From Marinoscillum sp. 108 (GTDB lineage: Bacteria; Bacteroidota; Bacteroidia; Cytophagales; Cyclobacteriaceae): a DNA stretch of 64,000 nt. Below, piece by piece: positions 53,338-61,995 of this stretch (the stretch's first letter is position 1; the number at the start of each line of letters is the position of its first letter). The stretch covers positions 275,667 to 339,666 of the forward strand of contig NZ_LR734817.1 in assembly GCF_902506655.1 (NCBI RefSeq). Direction: 5' to 3'. The notes beneath the pieces are model-generated. The model had not been told where the DNA came from, did no database searches, and saw only the letters and a program-made list of their open reading frames with translations. The position numbers and the translations under genes were made by a program.

Positions 53338-54516
53338 ATGACCGCCACACCTATCCACTCAAGAATCACCTCTATTGATCTGCTCAGGGGAGTCGTTATT
53401 GTACTGATGGCACTTGATCATGTGAGGGACTACTTTCATTACGACGCTTTTTTCTACGATCCCACGGACCTTACCCAGACCAACGGAGCCATTTTTTTCA
53501 CGCGATTCATCACGCATTTTTGCGCCCCGGTCTTCGTCTTTTTGGCGGGCACCTCGGCCTTTTTGGTGGGTGAGCGCAGAGGCAAAAAAGTGCTTTCCGG
53601 CTGGCTGATTAAGCGTGGTGCCTGGCTGATCATTGCTGAGATTACCATTATCAAGCTGGGCTGGTTTTTCCAGTTAGACTTTTCCTTGATCGTGCTACAG
53701 GTCATCTGGGTGCTAGGAATCTCCATGGTCTTCCTGGCAGGTATTATTCACCTGCCCCGGAAACTCACAATTGCCCTCTGTCTGCTGGTGGTCTTCGGGC
53801 ACGATGCCTTTAATAGCTTCCAGCCTTCAGAAAGCTGGAGTGGCGTCTGGTCCTTCCTGCATGTTTTTTCGATTGTCCCCGTGGGTTCGGTAGCCATTTT
53901 TGTGGGCTATCCCATGATCCCGTGGATCTTCGTGATGCCACTGGGCTACTATCTGGGGCAGCTCTACACTCCCGGCACGGACCCGGAATACCGTATAGCC
54001 AAACTCCGGCAGATCGGGCTTGGTGCCTTTCTACTTTTTGTGATCATCAGGTTCACCAACCTCTATGGCGATCCCGTCATCTGGACCGTACAGAAAAACC
54101 TGGGGCTCACCATTATGTCGTTTTTCAACGTCTCCAAATACCCCCCATCGCTGCTTTATCTGCTGGTGACGCTGGGGCCGGCCATCTACCTCCTCTCCCT
54201 GGCCGAAAGGTGGAAGGGAACCCTGGCCAGCTACATGGTGACCGTAGGCCGGGTACCTATGTTTTATTACATCATTCACATCTACATCATTCACATCGGT
54301 GGGGCGATTGCCGCCATGCTCACCGGCTTCTCGTTTTCTGATATGGTGATCAATGTGTGGGTCACCGAGGAGCCACAGCTGGACGGCTATGGCTTTGGAC
54401 TGTGGGTGGTGTATGCCCTATGGCTGCTGCTGATTGTGGGGCTGTACCCTGTGTGCAAGTGGTACTATCAGTACAAGCAAAACCACCGGAACCAATGGTG
54501 GCTGAGTTATTTGTAG
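53338..54516 (+). CDS. DUF1624-family membrane protein (acetyltransferase-like)
   Basis: A 392-residue protein with about ten membrane helices. The N-terminal signature RITSIDLLRGVVIVLMALDHVRDYF, then FITHFCAPVFVFLAGTSAFL and PMFYYIIHIYIIHIGGAIA, mark DUF1624 and related heparan-glucosaminide N-acetyltransferase-like proteins. Those move acetyl groups across a membrane onto sugars, but activity of the bacterial members is not settled. The protein is full length and stands alone. Confidence 0.85.
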   Translation: MTATPIHSRITSIDLLRGVVIVLMALDHVRDYFHYDAFFYDPTDLTQTNGAIFFTRFITHFCAPVFVFLAGTSAFLVGERRGKKVLSGWLIKRGAWLIIAEITIIKLGWFFQLDFSLIVLQVIWVLGISMVFLAGIIHLPRKLTIALCLLVVFGHDAFNSFQPSESWSGVWSFLHVFSIVPVGSVAIFVGYPMIPWIFVMPLGYYLGQLYTPGTDPEYRIAKLRQIGLGAFLLFVIIRFTNLYGDPVIWTVQKNLGLTIMSFFNVSKYPPSLLYLLVTLGPAIYLLSLAERWKGTLASYMVTVGRVPMFYYIIHIYIIHIGGAIAAMLTGFSFSDMVINVWVTEEPQLDGYGFGLWVVYALWLLLIVGLYPVCKWYYQYKQNHRNQWWLSYL

Positions 54517-54779
54517 GGGATGCTGATGTTAAGATTATGTACTTAATATGGCAGAGTTCGTGTATGAATGCCAGAATGATTCAAGCCATATTTAAGAGTT
54601 ACCACTGGCTTTGGCACGTGTCTCTAGACTTTTTTAATATCTTCAATCGATCAATTTTGTACAACATTTTAAGAAGTGAAACTGATTAGGAGGAGTTTCT
54701 TTTTGCATTTCAATAACAAATAGGCTCTCTTTGCGTTTTCAAGAACGATTGACTACATTTAATCGTTGATCAACATACC

Positions 54780-55019
54780 ATGCCAGAAGTCTTAAAACGT
54801 ATATTTTTTGCAATGAATGGCGCTTTTCTTCCAAAGGATGGATATATAGACGAATCGTTGCAAGAGTTTCAGGATTACGTTTATTCCGATCTTGAAATGA
54901 GTCACCCAATTGAAGATCGCATTAACATGAAACAAGATGTTAATAATGTGCGATCTGATTTTAGAAAATCACTGAAACAGTACAAAGAAGAACATACTGA
55001 GAATGGCAAAACATCATAG
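54780..55019 (+). CDS. Small charged protein upstream of the DUF2335-like gene
   Basis: A 79-residue soluble protein rich in Asp, Glu and Lys, with no signal or membrane segment and no family I recognise (MPEVLKRIFFAMNGAFLPKD at the start). The C-terminal half is helical and charged. It overlaps the next gene by 17 bases, which implies coupled translation. It lies in an AT-rich block that starts just after the DUF1624 gene, unlike the surrounding sequence, suggesting it arrived with its partner. Confidence 0.6.
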   Translation: MPEVLKRIFFAMNGAFLPKDGYIDESLQEFQDYVYSDLEMSHPIEDRINMKQDVNNVRSDFRKSLKQYKEEHTENGKTS

Positions 55020-55443
55020 ACAAACTAAACAGTCGAATGTTGTTGGTCGCCATGGGCAGGGTGTTTCCTATGAGCATCAGGAAAGCATTGATGACAGTTT
55101 ATTGCCCGAAGCAACAGAGTTAGCAAGTCTAAAAGAACTAGATCCTGATGTGATGTCTTGGGTTAAGGAGAGAACCGCCAAGGAACAAGACGCACGACTG
55201 GATTTTAACGACCGAAAGATGGGTCTTCTCGAAAGGGGCCAAAGAATGAGTTATAGAGTTGACCTATTAGCCATTTTAGCTTCGTTTACAATCACAATGT
55301 CTGGAATGGTCTTTTCGTATTTCCTTGTTCAAGCTAATCAGATAATTACAGGAAGTGTTTTTGCAGGTGCAACCATCTTGTTTGCAGCCAATTCTTTTTT
55401 AAATTTCAGAAAGAAAAACAGTGGAAATACTTCAACTAAGTAG
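55003..55443 (+). CDS. DUF2335-like membrane protein
   Basis: A 146-residue protein. A hydrophilic N-terminal half contains VMSWVKERTAKEQDARLDFNDRKMGLLERGQRMSY, and two membrane helices follow (LLAILASFTITMSGMVFSYFLV and IITGSVFAGATILFAANSFL). The ERGQ element ahead of two helices is the DUF2335 pattern. Function is not known; such proteins occur in accessory regions and next to small partner genes. It overlaps the 79-residue gene and the pair is AT-rich. A membrane effector with a small regulator is one possible reading, not shown. Confidence 0.7.
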   Translation: MAKHHRQTKQSNVVGRHGQGVSYEHQESIDDSLLPEATELASLKELDPDVMSWVKERTAKEQDARLDFNDRKMGLLERGQRMSYRVDLLAILASFTITMSGMVFSYFLVQANQIITGSVFAGATILFAANSFLNFRKKNSGNTSTK

Positions 55444-55673
55444 TTTCACTCAATGAGAAGCTTTTAGTTCAGATTCCTAATTATATTTCTCCCCACAGCA
55501 CCGGGTATACTCCCTACGGAATTTCATCCCTTAGTGTACATACCTCTCTCCTAAGCATCTTTCACCCCTTCCTGGCCACTTAGGAACCTCCCCACAGCAT
55601 CCGGCCCCCTTCCCACACAAAACCATGGTATTCCCCATACGTCAGGCAAGTCAATTGCAAATGCATCGCTTTT

Positions 55674-55716
55674 CCATCTGTCATGGTTGAGCTCCGTCGA
55701 ACCACCAGACAGATGG
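55674..55716. repeat. Imperfect hairpin element in a gene-free stretch
   Basis: The gene-free 297 bp at 55444-55740 hold a stem formed by CCATCTGTC (55674-55682) and GACAGATGG (55708-55716), with an inner stem TGGTT / AACCA. Repeated CTCCCCACAGCA-like words occur at about 55490 and 55588. It looks like a structured or dispersed repeat, not a terminator, as there is no T run. Confidence 0.45.
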
Positions 55717-55740
55717 TGGAAGGAGCGACCTGCCGGCTGT

Positions 55741-56421
55741 TTACAGCAATGTTTGGATGTCCTCAATCATCCGGGCCATTTCCAGCGGGATGGTACCATT
55801 GTAGACCCCTCTGATACGCCGCTGCTGATCCACTAAAATAACCTTCTCGGTGTGCAAAAAATCAGCCTCCACGGTCACCGTTTTACCAAACCCCTCATCA
55901 GCGAAGTAGGACTCCCTGGCCAGGGAATAGATCTCCTGTTTGTCACCCGTCAGCAGGTGCCACTGGTCACTCTGGATGTCATTCAGCTCAGCATATACCT
56001 GCAGCCGCTCCACGGTATCCGCCCAGGGCATCACCGTATGCGAAAGGATAAGCACCTCACTCGCCTCGAATGCCTCCTGTACCCTCAGGAGGTTTTTGGA
56101 CATCCGGGGACAAACACTCGGACAAAGCGTGAAAAAGAAATTGGCGACATACACCTTTCCATCGGTCAGCGCATTGGTCACCGTGTCCCCCTGCTGGTCT
56201 ACAAACTGAAAAGGAGCAACGGTGTGAATGGTCTTGTAGTCAGGCGTACCCGCCTCCACCCACACGGGTGTAAAAGTGGCTTCATTGAAAAACGGGAGCG
56301 GAATTTCCGCTACTTCCTTCCTGGCTGTCGGCTGACATGCTGATCCCGCCAGGATCAAGCTGAGCAGTGCCAGGTTAGTTCTCAACACCTTTGTAAGGGT
56401 CAATTTCTTCTTTTTCTCCAT
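55741..56421 (-). CDS. SCO1/SenC-family copper/thiol protein, lipoprotein
   Basis: The 226-residue protein has a lipoprotein signal (LLSLILAGSACQP, lipid Cys near residue 29). The thioredoxin-like SCO domain has the copper-binding Cys pair in FFFTLCPSVCP (C100, C104) and the third ligand H190 in ADFLHTEKVILVD. SCO proteins deliver copper to the CuA site of cytochrome oxidase, or act as thiol reductases. The gene overlaps the MORN-repeat gene by 47 bases on the same strand. There is no later Met that would keep the signal peptide, so the overlap appears real. Confidence 0.9.
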   Translation of the reverse strand: MEKKKKLTLTKVLRTNLALLSLILAGSACQPTARKEVAEIPLPFFNEATFTPVWVEAGTPDYKTIHTVAPFQFVDQQGDTVTNALTDGKVYVANFFFTLCPSVCPRMSKNLLRVQEAFEASEVLILSHTVMPWADTVERLQVYAELNDIQSDQWHLLTGDKQEIYSLARESYFADEGFGKTVTVEADFLHTEKVILVDQQRRIRGVYNGTIPLEMARMIEDIQTLL

Positions 56422-57013
56422 CTATTTTTGTGCATCTTTTAATTCCCATCAAACCATAGCGCTTCCCATTTTCACGGATCACGTAGTTGGCCCGTATCTT
56501 ACCATCGCTTCTCCATATTTTCTGAGGACCAAACGGTCGCCCATCCTGGTAGTTTAGGTCCTGAAAAAGGCTGCCATCGGGGTACCATTCTTTGTGATTG
56601 CCCACGCTCTTGCCCTGATCAAAGTGATAAAGAAACTTCATTTGTCCATCCTCATACCAGGCCATATGCGCCCCATGTTTTTGGCCATCCCGATAGGGTC
56701 TTTTGAACCTGAGGGCTCCGCTGGCGTAATACGCTAGTATTTCCCCCTCCAGTCTCCCCTCAAAGTACCCCTGTCGCAGTATCACCTGGCCTTCCGAGTC
56801 CAGGTCCAGCAGATAACCGGAATAGGGCACCTCACGATACAGTAGCACACCGGATGAATCCTTCCGCAGCCCTTCATGCGTACTGACGAGCTGAGTGTTG
56901 GGGATTTGCTTCTCAGCAGCCCCCACCACCGCTCCATCATGCTCCTCACCCCCTTCGTACCAGGAGAGGGCAAGAAACAAACTACATAAAAGAAACAGGA
57001 AAAGTACTCGCAT
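56375..57013 (-). CDS. MORN-repeat variant protein (YwqK type)
   Basis: The 212-residue protein has an N-terminal signal or anchor (VLFLFLLCSLFLALSWYEGG). MORN_2 repeats of about 23 residues follow: EGQVILRQGYFEGRLEGEILAYY, GALRFKRPYRDGQKHGAHMAWYEDG and GSLFQDLNYQDGRPFGPQKIW. Such proteins are often labelled YwqK-family antitoxins, but no toxin is seen nearby. It lies between the YHYH gene (15 bases) and the SCO1 gene (overlap), so the three probably form one unit. Confidence 0.85.
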   Translation of the reverse strand: MRVLFLFLLCSLFLALSWYEGGEEHDGAVVGAAEKQIPNTQLVSTHEGLRKDSSGVLLYREVPYSGYLLDLDSEGQVILRQGYFEGRLEGEILAYYASGALRFKRPYRDGQKHGAHMAWYEDGQMKFLYHFDQGKSVGNHKEWYPDGSLFQDLNYQDGRPFGPQKIWRSDGKIRANYVIRENGKRYGLMGIKRCTKIDGEKEEIDPYKGVEN

Positions 57014-57028
57014 TTTAGCTTGCTGTTT

Positions 57029-57856
57029 TTACTTGGTAATCGTGCCGGGTGTCCCAAAATAGCCATCACCATTGATCCATGGAAGCTCATCTGTGATGTG
57101 GTAATGATAGATGCCATCAGGGAATTCGGCAGTTGCCGAAATATGCCCATGGTAGTCATCCAGGTCAGCATTGGTCAGTCTCTTGCCTCCCTCCACAGGT
57201 CCGTACACGGGAAATCCATCCAACAACAGCCCCAGAAAGGCATCATCACTGATGGTCTCGGTCAGCCAGATGGGCTCTAAGTGGTAATGGTAATCCCCAG
57301 ACTGTGCCGGATGACCCTCATACTGATCAAAGGTATTGAGCTCCTCCAGGATATCATCTCCGGGCCCAGCATTCTGATTATAAAAGGCCACACTGTTGAC
57401 CGCCACACCCATGGGTCCAAAATCAGTCGCTTCTTTATTGGTCGCTTCCTCGGGAAATCGGGGCAGCGTGTAGACAAAATTTTGAATCTCAATACTGTTC
57501 GGGTTTTTCTTAAAATCTGGATTATTCGGTTCATCATAGTCTTCATACAATGAATTGTTGGGTGAGTAATACATACTCTTGTGATCCGGCTGATCACTGG
57601 ATGAAATAATCACATGATCGTCGGTAACGGTAACCGACACAGCGCTGGTGTGGTAAAATTTGGAGGCGAGTATGCTGATATCCACTTTGGTTTCTTCCTC
57701 CTCCTCTTCCTCCTCTTCTTCCTCTTCTTTATTTTCCTCTTCTTCCTCTTCCTCCTCCAGTTGCTCTTCCGGATCAGGTTCGTCTACCGGGGACTCATCA
57801 CAAGCCACAGTGAAGGTCAAAAAGCCCATCAGGAGCAGCATGGCCAGTTGTTTCAT
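57029..57856 (-). CDS. YHYH-domain lipoprotein with poly-Glu linker
   Basis: The start at 57856 gives a lipoprotein signal (MKQLAMLLLMGFLTFTVACD); Met codons at 57886 and 57874 are alternatives. After the Cys comes a linker of about 40 residues that is nearly all Glu, encoded by GAG/GAA triplets at about 57685-57765. The C-terminal domain carries SGDYHYHLEPIW, LLLDGFPVYGPV and GIYHYHITDELPWINGDGYFGTPG, the YHYH family (Pfam PF14240). The paired Tyr/His residues suggest metal binding. It is co-transcribed with the MORN-repeat and SCO1 genes, hinting at copper or respiratory work. Confidence 0.85.
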   Translation of the reverse strand: MKQLAMLLLMGFLTFTVACDESPVDEPDPEEQLEEEEEEEENKEEEEEEEEEEEETKVDISILASKFYHTSAVSVTVTDDHVIISSSDQPDHKSMYYSPNNSLYEDYDEPNNPDFKKNPNSIEIQNFVYTLPRFPEEATNKEATDFGPMGVAVNSVAFYNQNAGPGDDILEELNTFDQYEGHPAQSGDYHYHLEPIWLTETISDDAFLGLLLDGFPVYGPVEGGKRLTNADLDDYHGHISATAEFPDGIYHYHITDELPWINGDGYFGTPGTITK

Positions 57857-57886
57857 AAGGTCTCTTACACTCATAGTAATATTCAT

Positions 57887-58305
57887 TTAAATCAAACCAA
57901 TGAAGGGTATCCCTCCTTTGGAAGATACAACGGGGAACCCTGCGTTAACCCTACCCCGCTATTCATACTTGTGGGAAAAACATGACCATTGTTTAGAGAT
58001 TGACTTTTCGCGAGGCGAGAATATTTTATATCTTAACCCGAACTGATTGGCTACTTACCCTTCATTTTCTTTGCTTGCCCAAAGAAAACGAAGCAAAAGA
58101 AAAGGCACCAACGCAAAAAATCATTTTGACTCACCGTTTCAGACATTTTTTAAACAACTTTCTGGAGTCAAAATGATTCACACTTGCCTTGGATGCCCCT
58201 CCCTCCTTTGCGTCCTAACTTTTCTGAATACAAAGTGGATTAATTGGTTTAGCAAAACATAACCATATAGTGGTGCCCACACAAATATCGCTTGATTTAT
58301 AACCA
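57887..58305. other. Gene-free stretch with dispersed-repeat-like sequence
   Basis: These 419 bp between divergent/parallel minus genes carry a Lys-codon-rich block (about 58060-58115, with CTTTG-N6-CAAAG and AAGAAAA-type runs). It looks like the intergenic repeats seen in many Bacteroidota genomes. It is followed by the 14-base inverted repeat described separately. A 71-codon frame at 58047 is open, but its composition looks like repeat and not protein. Confidence 0.45.
58119..58178. repeat. Perfect 14-base inverted repeat, 32-base spacing
   Basis: AATCATTTTGACTC (58119-58132) and GAGTCAAAATGATT (58165-58178) are exact complements across a 32-base AT-rich centre. It adjoins the A-rich repeat block. 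It has no T run suited to a terminator, and the minus gene at 58306 ends 128 bases away. Confidence 0.7.
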
Positions 58306-60579
58306 TCACTCTACGAGTATTTCCCTGAGCTTCATCAATGCCTTCTGATTGTTGGGTAGCTCGATGTTTTGAATGATGTTCTGCTTCTCTCTGGTGGTCA
58401 AATGCCAGCTCAGCGAGGCCCTTTCCAGCTGCTTTCGTTCCAGCTCCTTTGAGGTCACAAGGTACTGCTCGCTAATGTTCGTATAGGTGTTGTACTCGAT
58501 CTCCACCACATTCACTGGCAGGTGCAGCCAGGTGCTCAAACCCTCTATTTTAGATTCATTGTTGATGTCCTGAATGTTCCCCAGGTTGTTGTAAACACTG
58601 GCAATGGGGTAAGTCAGCTTGTCCACGAGCGATGAATTGGTTCTGGGCTCAATCGGGGCATTTTTACGGGTATCCCGGATGATGAGCAGCGTGATCCCAC
58701 TGGTGTTTTCCTCCAGCCATTTTCTGAAAACATAGATAAACCGTGAGGCATCCCCCACCCCAAAGTTGTCGGAAATCCCCGCATCCATGATCTCAATGGG
58801 CGGATGGCTGGGAAGGGACACGGTGGGGGTAATGTAGGGAAAGGAAGCTGACATCCTGAGTGCCGTGAGAAAACTCAGGTCATTGGCTCCATGACCGCTA
58901 AAAAGCTGATTGAAATCTACTCCACGGATCTTATAGTCGTTATCGCGTAGCTCCTCATTGTTGATGTTCATAAAGGAAACGGAATGAGGGGAAATGTAAA
59001 GCTTGCGCCCATCATTGGCTATGACAGGTGACATCAGCATCAGTGGTATCAGCCCCTCGGCCTCCGGCCCCTCATAGTCGATCAGCCTTTTGTCAAAGAC
59101 CCTACCCAAATTATTATTGAGGTTCTCTTCAAACACCACTCCCCTGTCCTTGAGGTACTTTCTTCCGGCGTACTCATAAGACCTCACCCTGAAAAAAGCG
59201 TCATTCACAAGCAGTGAAAAAATAATTGCGTTCAGGTTGTCGCGCCCCATTCTGGCCAGCTGCTCTGGTTCTGAAGGAATGGCCTGTTTTCTTTTGCGCA
59301 TCAGCTCCAACTCACGGTAATACGCCGCACCAATCATCCCGCCTGAAGCTCCCGTAATCAGCGCAGTTTTGTCCATGATGGGGCTCCCAATGGTACTATC
59401 GATCTTCTGAAGGGCATTCACCGCCCACAAAGCAGCCCGCTGCCCGCCGCCACTCACACACAGAAACACCATTTGTGGTTGATCACTGTCCTGTTTTGCT
59501 TTCCAATTTTCCAGAACCTCTATCATCCTGAGACTATCCGCGGCAAACACTTCCTGACTATTCATCGCATTCAGTTTACTGAGCGAGTACGTCACCTTGG
59601 GGGAATCGTAGCTCAATCCACGCGCCTGATACTCTCCTTTGATCACACCCCATCGCACCAGCATATTCACCAACAGAAACAGGCCAAAAACAAAAGCCAG
59701 GCCCCAACCTCGCAGCCAGTAGGAAAAAGCTCCGATGAGCATCACCAAAAAGGAAAAAAGCAAAAGTGAACTGGCAGCCGCCGGAATCTGGAAATAGGGA
59801 TTGTCCATGAAGGTGCCCAAAAACAGAATGAGAAAAATCACCGCCAGTTCAATCACCACCGAATTGAAGTGATTCTGATCAAAAACCTTTAAAACGGCTT
59901 CTTTATCATAGAAGTCCTGCAAATTCTTGCAGCTCATGACCCTCAGCTTCAGATCCAGGTAAGAATGCACCGTATACCTTCGCTCTCTGGTTTCGGTGAG
60001 CTTGTTCATCATCCGCTCCCGGCTGATTTTAGCCTTCCTGAGGCGTTTGTCCACAGACCCGGCCAGGTATTTGAAAATGTCTTTATTGGTAAACCTGAAG
60101 TAGATGAAAAAGACCGAAAGCATGCTGGCAATCCCCAGCAGCAGCCCCAGGAGATCCATGATGACATTGGTGGCTCCGGCAAATTCGTTGTTCACCTGAA
60201 ACCGGACGATCAGCACAACATATACCACGAATGCAATGAGCGGAATCAGGCTGTTATTCACCGAAAACTTGGCAAAAGGGCGCTCCAGTATACCCACGAA
60301 GGTAAAACGGTGGCTGTCCAGAATATAACAGGTGATGTGGTAAGCCATGGTAAAGTTGCCAAAAGCCAGACCTACCAGAAAAAAACTCCAAAACCCAACC
60401 TTGTTCATGTATTCAGGATCCAGATACAAATAATGGATGCCATAAATCTTACCAATGCCCCCTCCCAGGGTAGCGATAAAGAGGATCCACAGTATGACCA
60501 GGGCGAGATTTCTCCTGATGTGATGAAAAACTAATTGTACAGGAAAGGAATAGATGAATGAGTTAAACTTTTCTCGCAT
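58306..60579 (-). CDS. Membrane-bound patatin-like phospholipase
   Basis: The 757-residue protein has about seven membrane segments in its first 310 residues, arranged in two groups with a helical linker. A patatin domain follows: oxyanion loop GGGQR at 377-381, nucleophile S412 in GASGG at 410-414 and the partner Asp in DAGISDNFG near residue 600. The active site would be on one face of the inner membrane and cut acyl esters of phospholipids. Patatin domains with such a long membrane part are not the common form. It is divergent from an alpha/beta hydrolase with lipase features. Confidence 0.88.
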   Translation of the reverse strand: MREKFNSFIYSFPVQLVFHHIRRNLALVILWILFIATLGGGIGKIYGIHYLYLDPEYMNKVGFWSFFLVGLAFGNFTMAYHITCYILDSHRFTFVGILERPFAKFSVNNSLIPLIAFVVYVVLIVRFQVNNEFAGATNVIMDLLGLLLGIASMLSVFFIYFRFTNKDIFKYLAGSVDKRLRKAKISRERMMNKLTETRERRYTVHSYLDLKLRVMSCKNLQDFYDKEAVLKVFDQNHFNSVVIELAVIFLILFLGTFMDNPYFQIPAAASSLLLFSFLVMLIGAFSYWLRGWGLAFVFGLFLLVNMLVRWGVIKGEYQARGLSYDSPKVTYSLSKLNAMNSQEVFAADSLRMIEVLENWKAKQDSDQPQMVFLCVSGGGQRAALWAVNALQKIDSTIGSPIMDKTALITGASGGMIGAAYYRELELMRKRKQAIPSEPEQLARMGRDNLNAIIFSLLVNDAFFRVRSYEYAGRKYLKDRGVVFEENLNNNLGRVFDKRLIDYEGPEAEGLIPLMLMSPVIANDGRKLYISPHSVSFMNINNEELRDNDYKIRGVDFNQLFSGHGANDLSFLTALRMSASFPYITPTVSLPSHPPIEIMDAGISDNFGVGDASRFIYVFRKWLEENTSGITLLIIRDTRKNAPIEPRTNSSLVDKLTYPIASVYNNLGNIQDINNESKIEGLSTWLHLPVNVVEIEYNTYTNISEQYLVTSKELERKQLERASLSWHLTTREKQNIIQNIELPNNQKALMKLREILVE

Positions 60580-60638
60580 AATCGGGGCACCCTATTTGAT
60601 CCAGATAATTTATATAAATTCGGCTTCAAAGATTGAGA

Positions 60639-61466
60639 ATGGATAGCGAAACAGAATATTTTTTAAGCCAGGACGGCCTTAGACTTTATTATCGCCACTG
60701 GGATTGCGAGCATCCCAGCAAAATGCTCTGCATCATTCATGGACTGGGTGAGCACAGCAATCGGCATCAGGAATTGGCCACCTTCCTCAATTCACAAGGG
60801 ATTACCGTGTTTGCCATGGACCTGCGTGGCCACGGACTTTCACATGGCAAGCGGGGCCACGCCCGAAGCTATCCACTTCTGCTCAGCGATATAGAAGAAC
60901 TTCTGAAAACTGCCCGCGCGGAGTACACCGAGCTCCCCATGTACCTGCTGGGACAAAGTATGGGTGGCAATCTGGTGGCTAACTATGTACTGAAAATGAA
61001 CACCACCGAGCTGTCAGGTTTTGTGCTCACCAGTCCCTGGTTTCGTTTGGCCTTCGAGCCCCCCAAATGGAAAGTGACTCTGGGTAAATTGGTCTCTGGC
61101 ATCCTCCCCGCACTCACACAGCCCAACGACCTGAATGCCGCTGATCTTAGTAGGGATCCGGTAGTGATAGAAGCCTACGATCATGACCCATTGGTGCACC
61201 GGGTAATTTCCGCCGGATTGTTCACATCGGCCACTGCCGCTGGCGAAGAGGCGCTTCAGCGGGCTTCGGAGGTGAAAATCAAAGGACTGGTCATTCATGG
61301 GAATGCAGATCCGATTGTTAGCTGGAAAGCATCCAAAACCTATGCAGAAACTAATGAACTCCTGACATGGACGGAACTGGATGGAGTCTTACATGAGCCC
61401 TTTCAGGATTTGGGCAAGGAGGAAGTGATGCAGCAGGTAGCTAAGTGGATTTTGGCGGAAGCCTAA
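60639..61466 (+). CDS. Monoacylglycerol-lipase-like alpha/beta hydrolase
   Basis: I start at the ATG at 60639 (MDSETEYFLSQDGLRLYYRHW) in preference to the TTG at 60633. The 275-residue enzyme has HGLGEHSNRH near residue 35, DLRGHGLSHGKRGHA near 65, nucleophile in GQSMGG near 110, acid in HGNADPIVS near 225 and His in GVLHEPF near 250. This is the pattern of lysophospholipase/monoacylglycerol lipase. There is no signal peptide, so it is cytoplasmic. It could act on products of the divergent patatin enzyme. Confidence 0.88.
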   Translation: MDSETEYFLSQDGLRLYYRHWDCEHPSKMLCIIHGLGEHSNRHQELATFLNSQGITVFAMDLRGHGLSHGKRGHARSYPLLLSDIEELLKTARAEYTELPMYLLGQSMGGNLVANYVLKMNTTELSGFVLTSPWFRLAFEPPKWKVTLGKLVSGILPALTQPNDLNAADLSRDPVVIEAYDHDPLVHRVISAGLFTSATAAGEEALQRASEVKIKGLVIHGNADPIVSWKASKTYAETNELLTWTELDGVLHEPFQDLGKEEVMQQVAKWILAEA

Positions 61467-61903
61467 GACAGAGATTTGACTTTCAGAATATCCTGAGAAC
61501 GCTTCTGATCCAGCAGCTGGTACTCAAGCTCCTCTTTACCCATGAAGTAGACTTCCGTGAAGTCCCCTTCAAATCCTTTGACACGGATGTGAAAGTAAAA
61601 AGAGTTAAGCTTATGAATGTATCCCCCGTGCACATTGGGTTTCTGATAAAGAAAACCACTCACACCAGAAAGAATATGGTCTTTGGTCACACGATCCTGT
61701 ATGATCATCAAAAGGCCTTCTTCCTGCTCTGAGAGCATCGCCCGAAATACGAACTCCTGTCCTTCCAGGCTAAAAAGCACCTTTACAATGATGTGATTTA
61801 ATCTCACTACCTCCACATAGGTTCTCACCACTCTGCGTGAGGCAGAATAGACCATGTTTCCAAGGTATTTTCCCGAAAGTTTCGAGGCGAGATTTTGTTC
61901 CAT
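61463..61903 (-). CDS. Hypothetical cytoplasmic protein
   Basis: A 146-residue protein without signal or membrane segments, with alternating strands (RRVVRTYVEVVRLNHIIVKVLFSLEG, VHGGYIHKLNSFYFHIRVKG). I do not recognise a family. It overlaps the stop of the convergent lipase gene by four bases and lies 92 bases after the histidine kinase gene on the same strand, so it could be its downstream partner. It lacks the Asp pattern of a receiver domain. Confidence 0.55.
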   Translation of the reverse strand: MEQNLASKLSGKYLGNMVYSASRRVVRTYVEVVRLNHIIVKVLFSLEGQEFVFRAMLSEQEEGLLMIIQDRVTKDHILSGVSGFLYQKPNVHGGYIHKLNSFYFHIRVKGFEGDFTEVYFMGKEELEYQLLDQKRSQDILKVKSLS

Positions 61904-61995
61904 TAGCAGATAATATCCAAACCAAAGTTAGAATTCCGCCAAAGACAACCTAATTACGAACAATGAACCGGTAAAAACGACGAATGGATGGGAAT

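Noticed and set aside
55551-55766. A 71-codon minus-strand frame in the gene-free stretch
   Set aside because: It overlaps the SCO1 gene end and the hairpin element, has no recognisable domain, and its content looks like repeat.
56375-57013. Toxin-antitoxin system suggested by the common YwqK antitoxin label
   Set aside because: The protein has a signal/anchor and MORN repeats, and both neighbours are SCO1 and YHYH proteins with no toxin; the label alone is not evidence.
58047-58262. A 71-codon plus-strand frame
   Set aside because: It crosses the A-rich repeat block and the 14-base inverted repeat and has no domain or proper upstream signals.
58306-60579. CBASS-type antiphage patatin effector
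   Set aside because: No cyclic-nucleotide synthase or ubiquitin-like genes are adjacent, and the protein has a large membrane part untypical of CBASS effectors.
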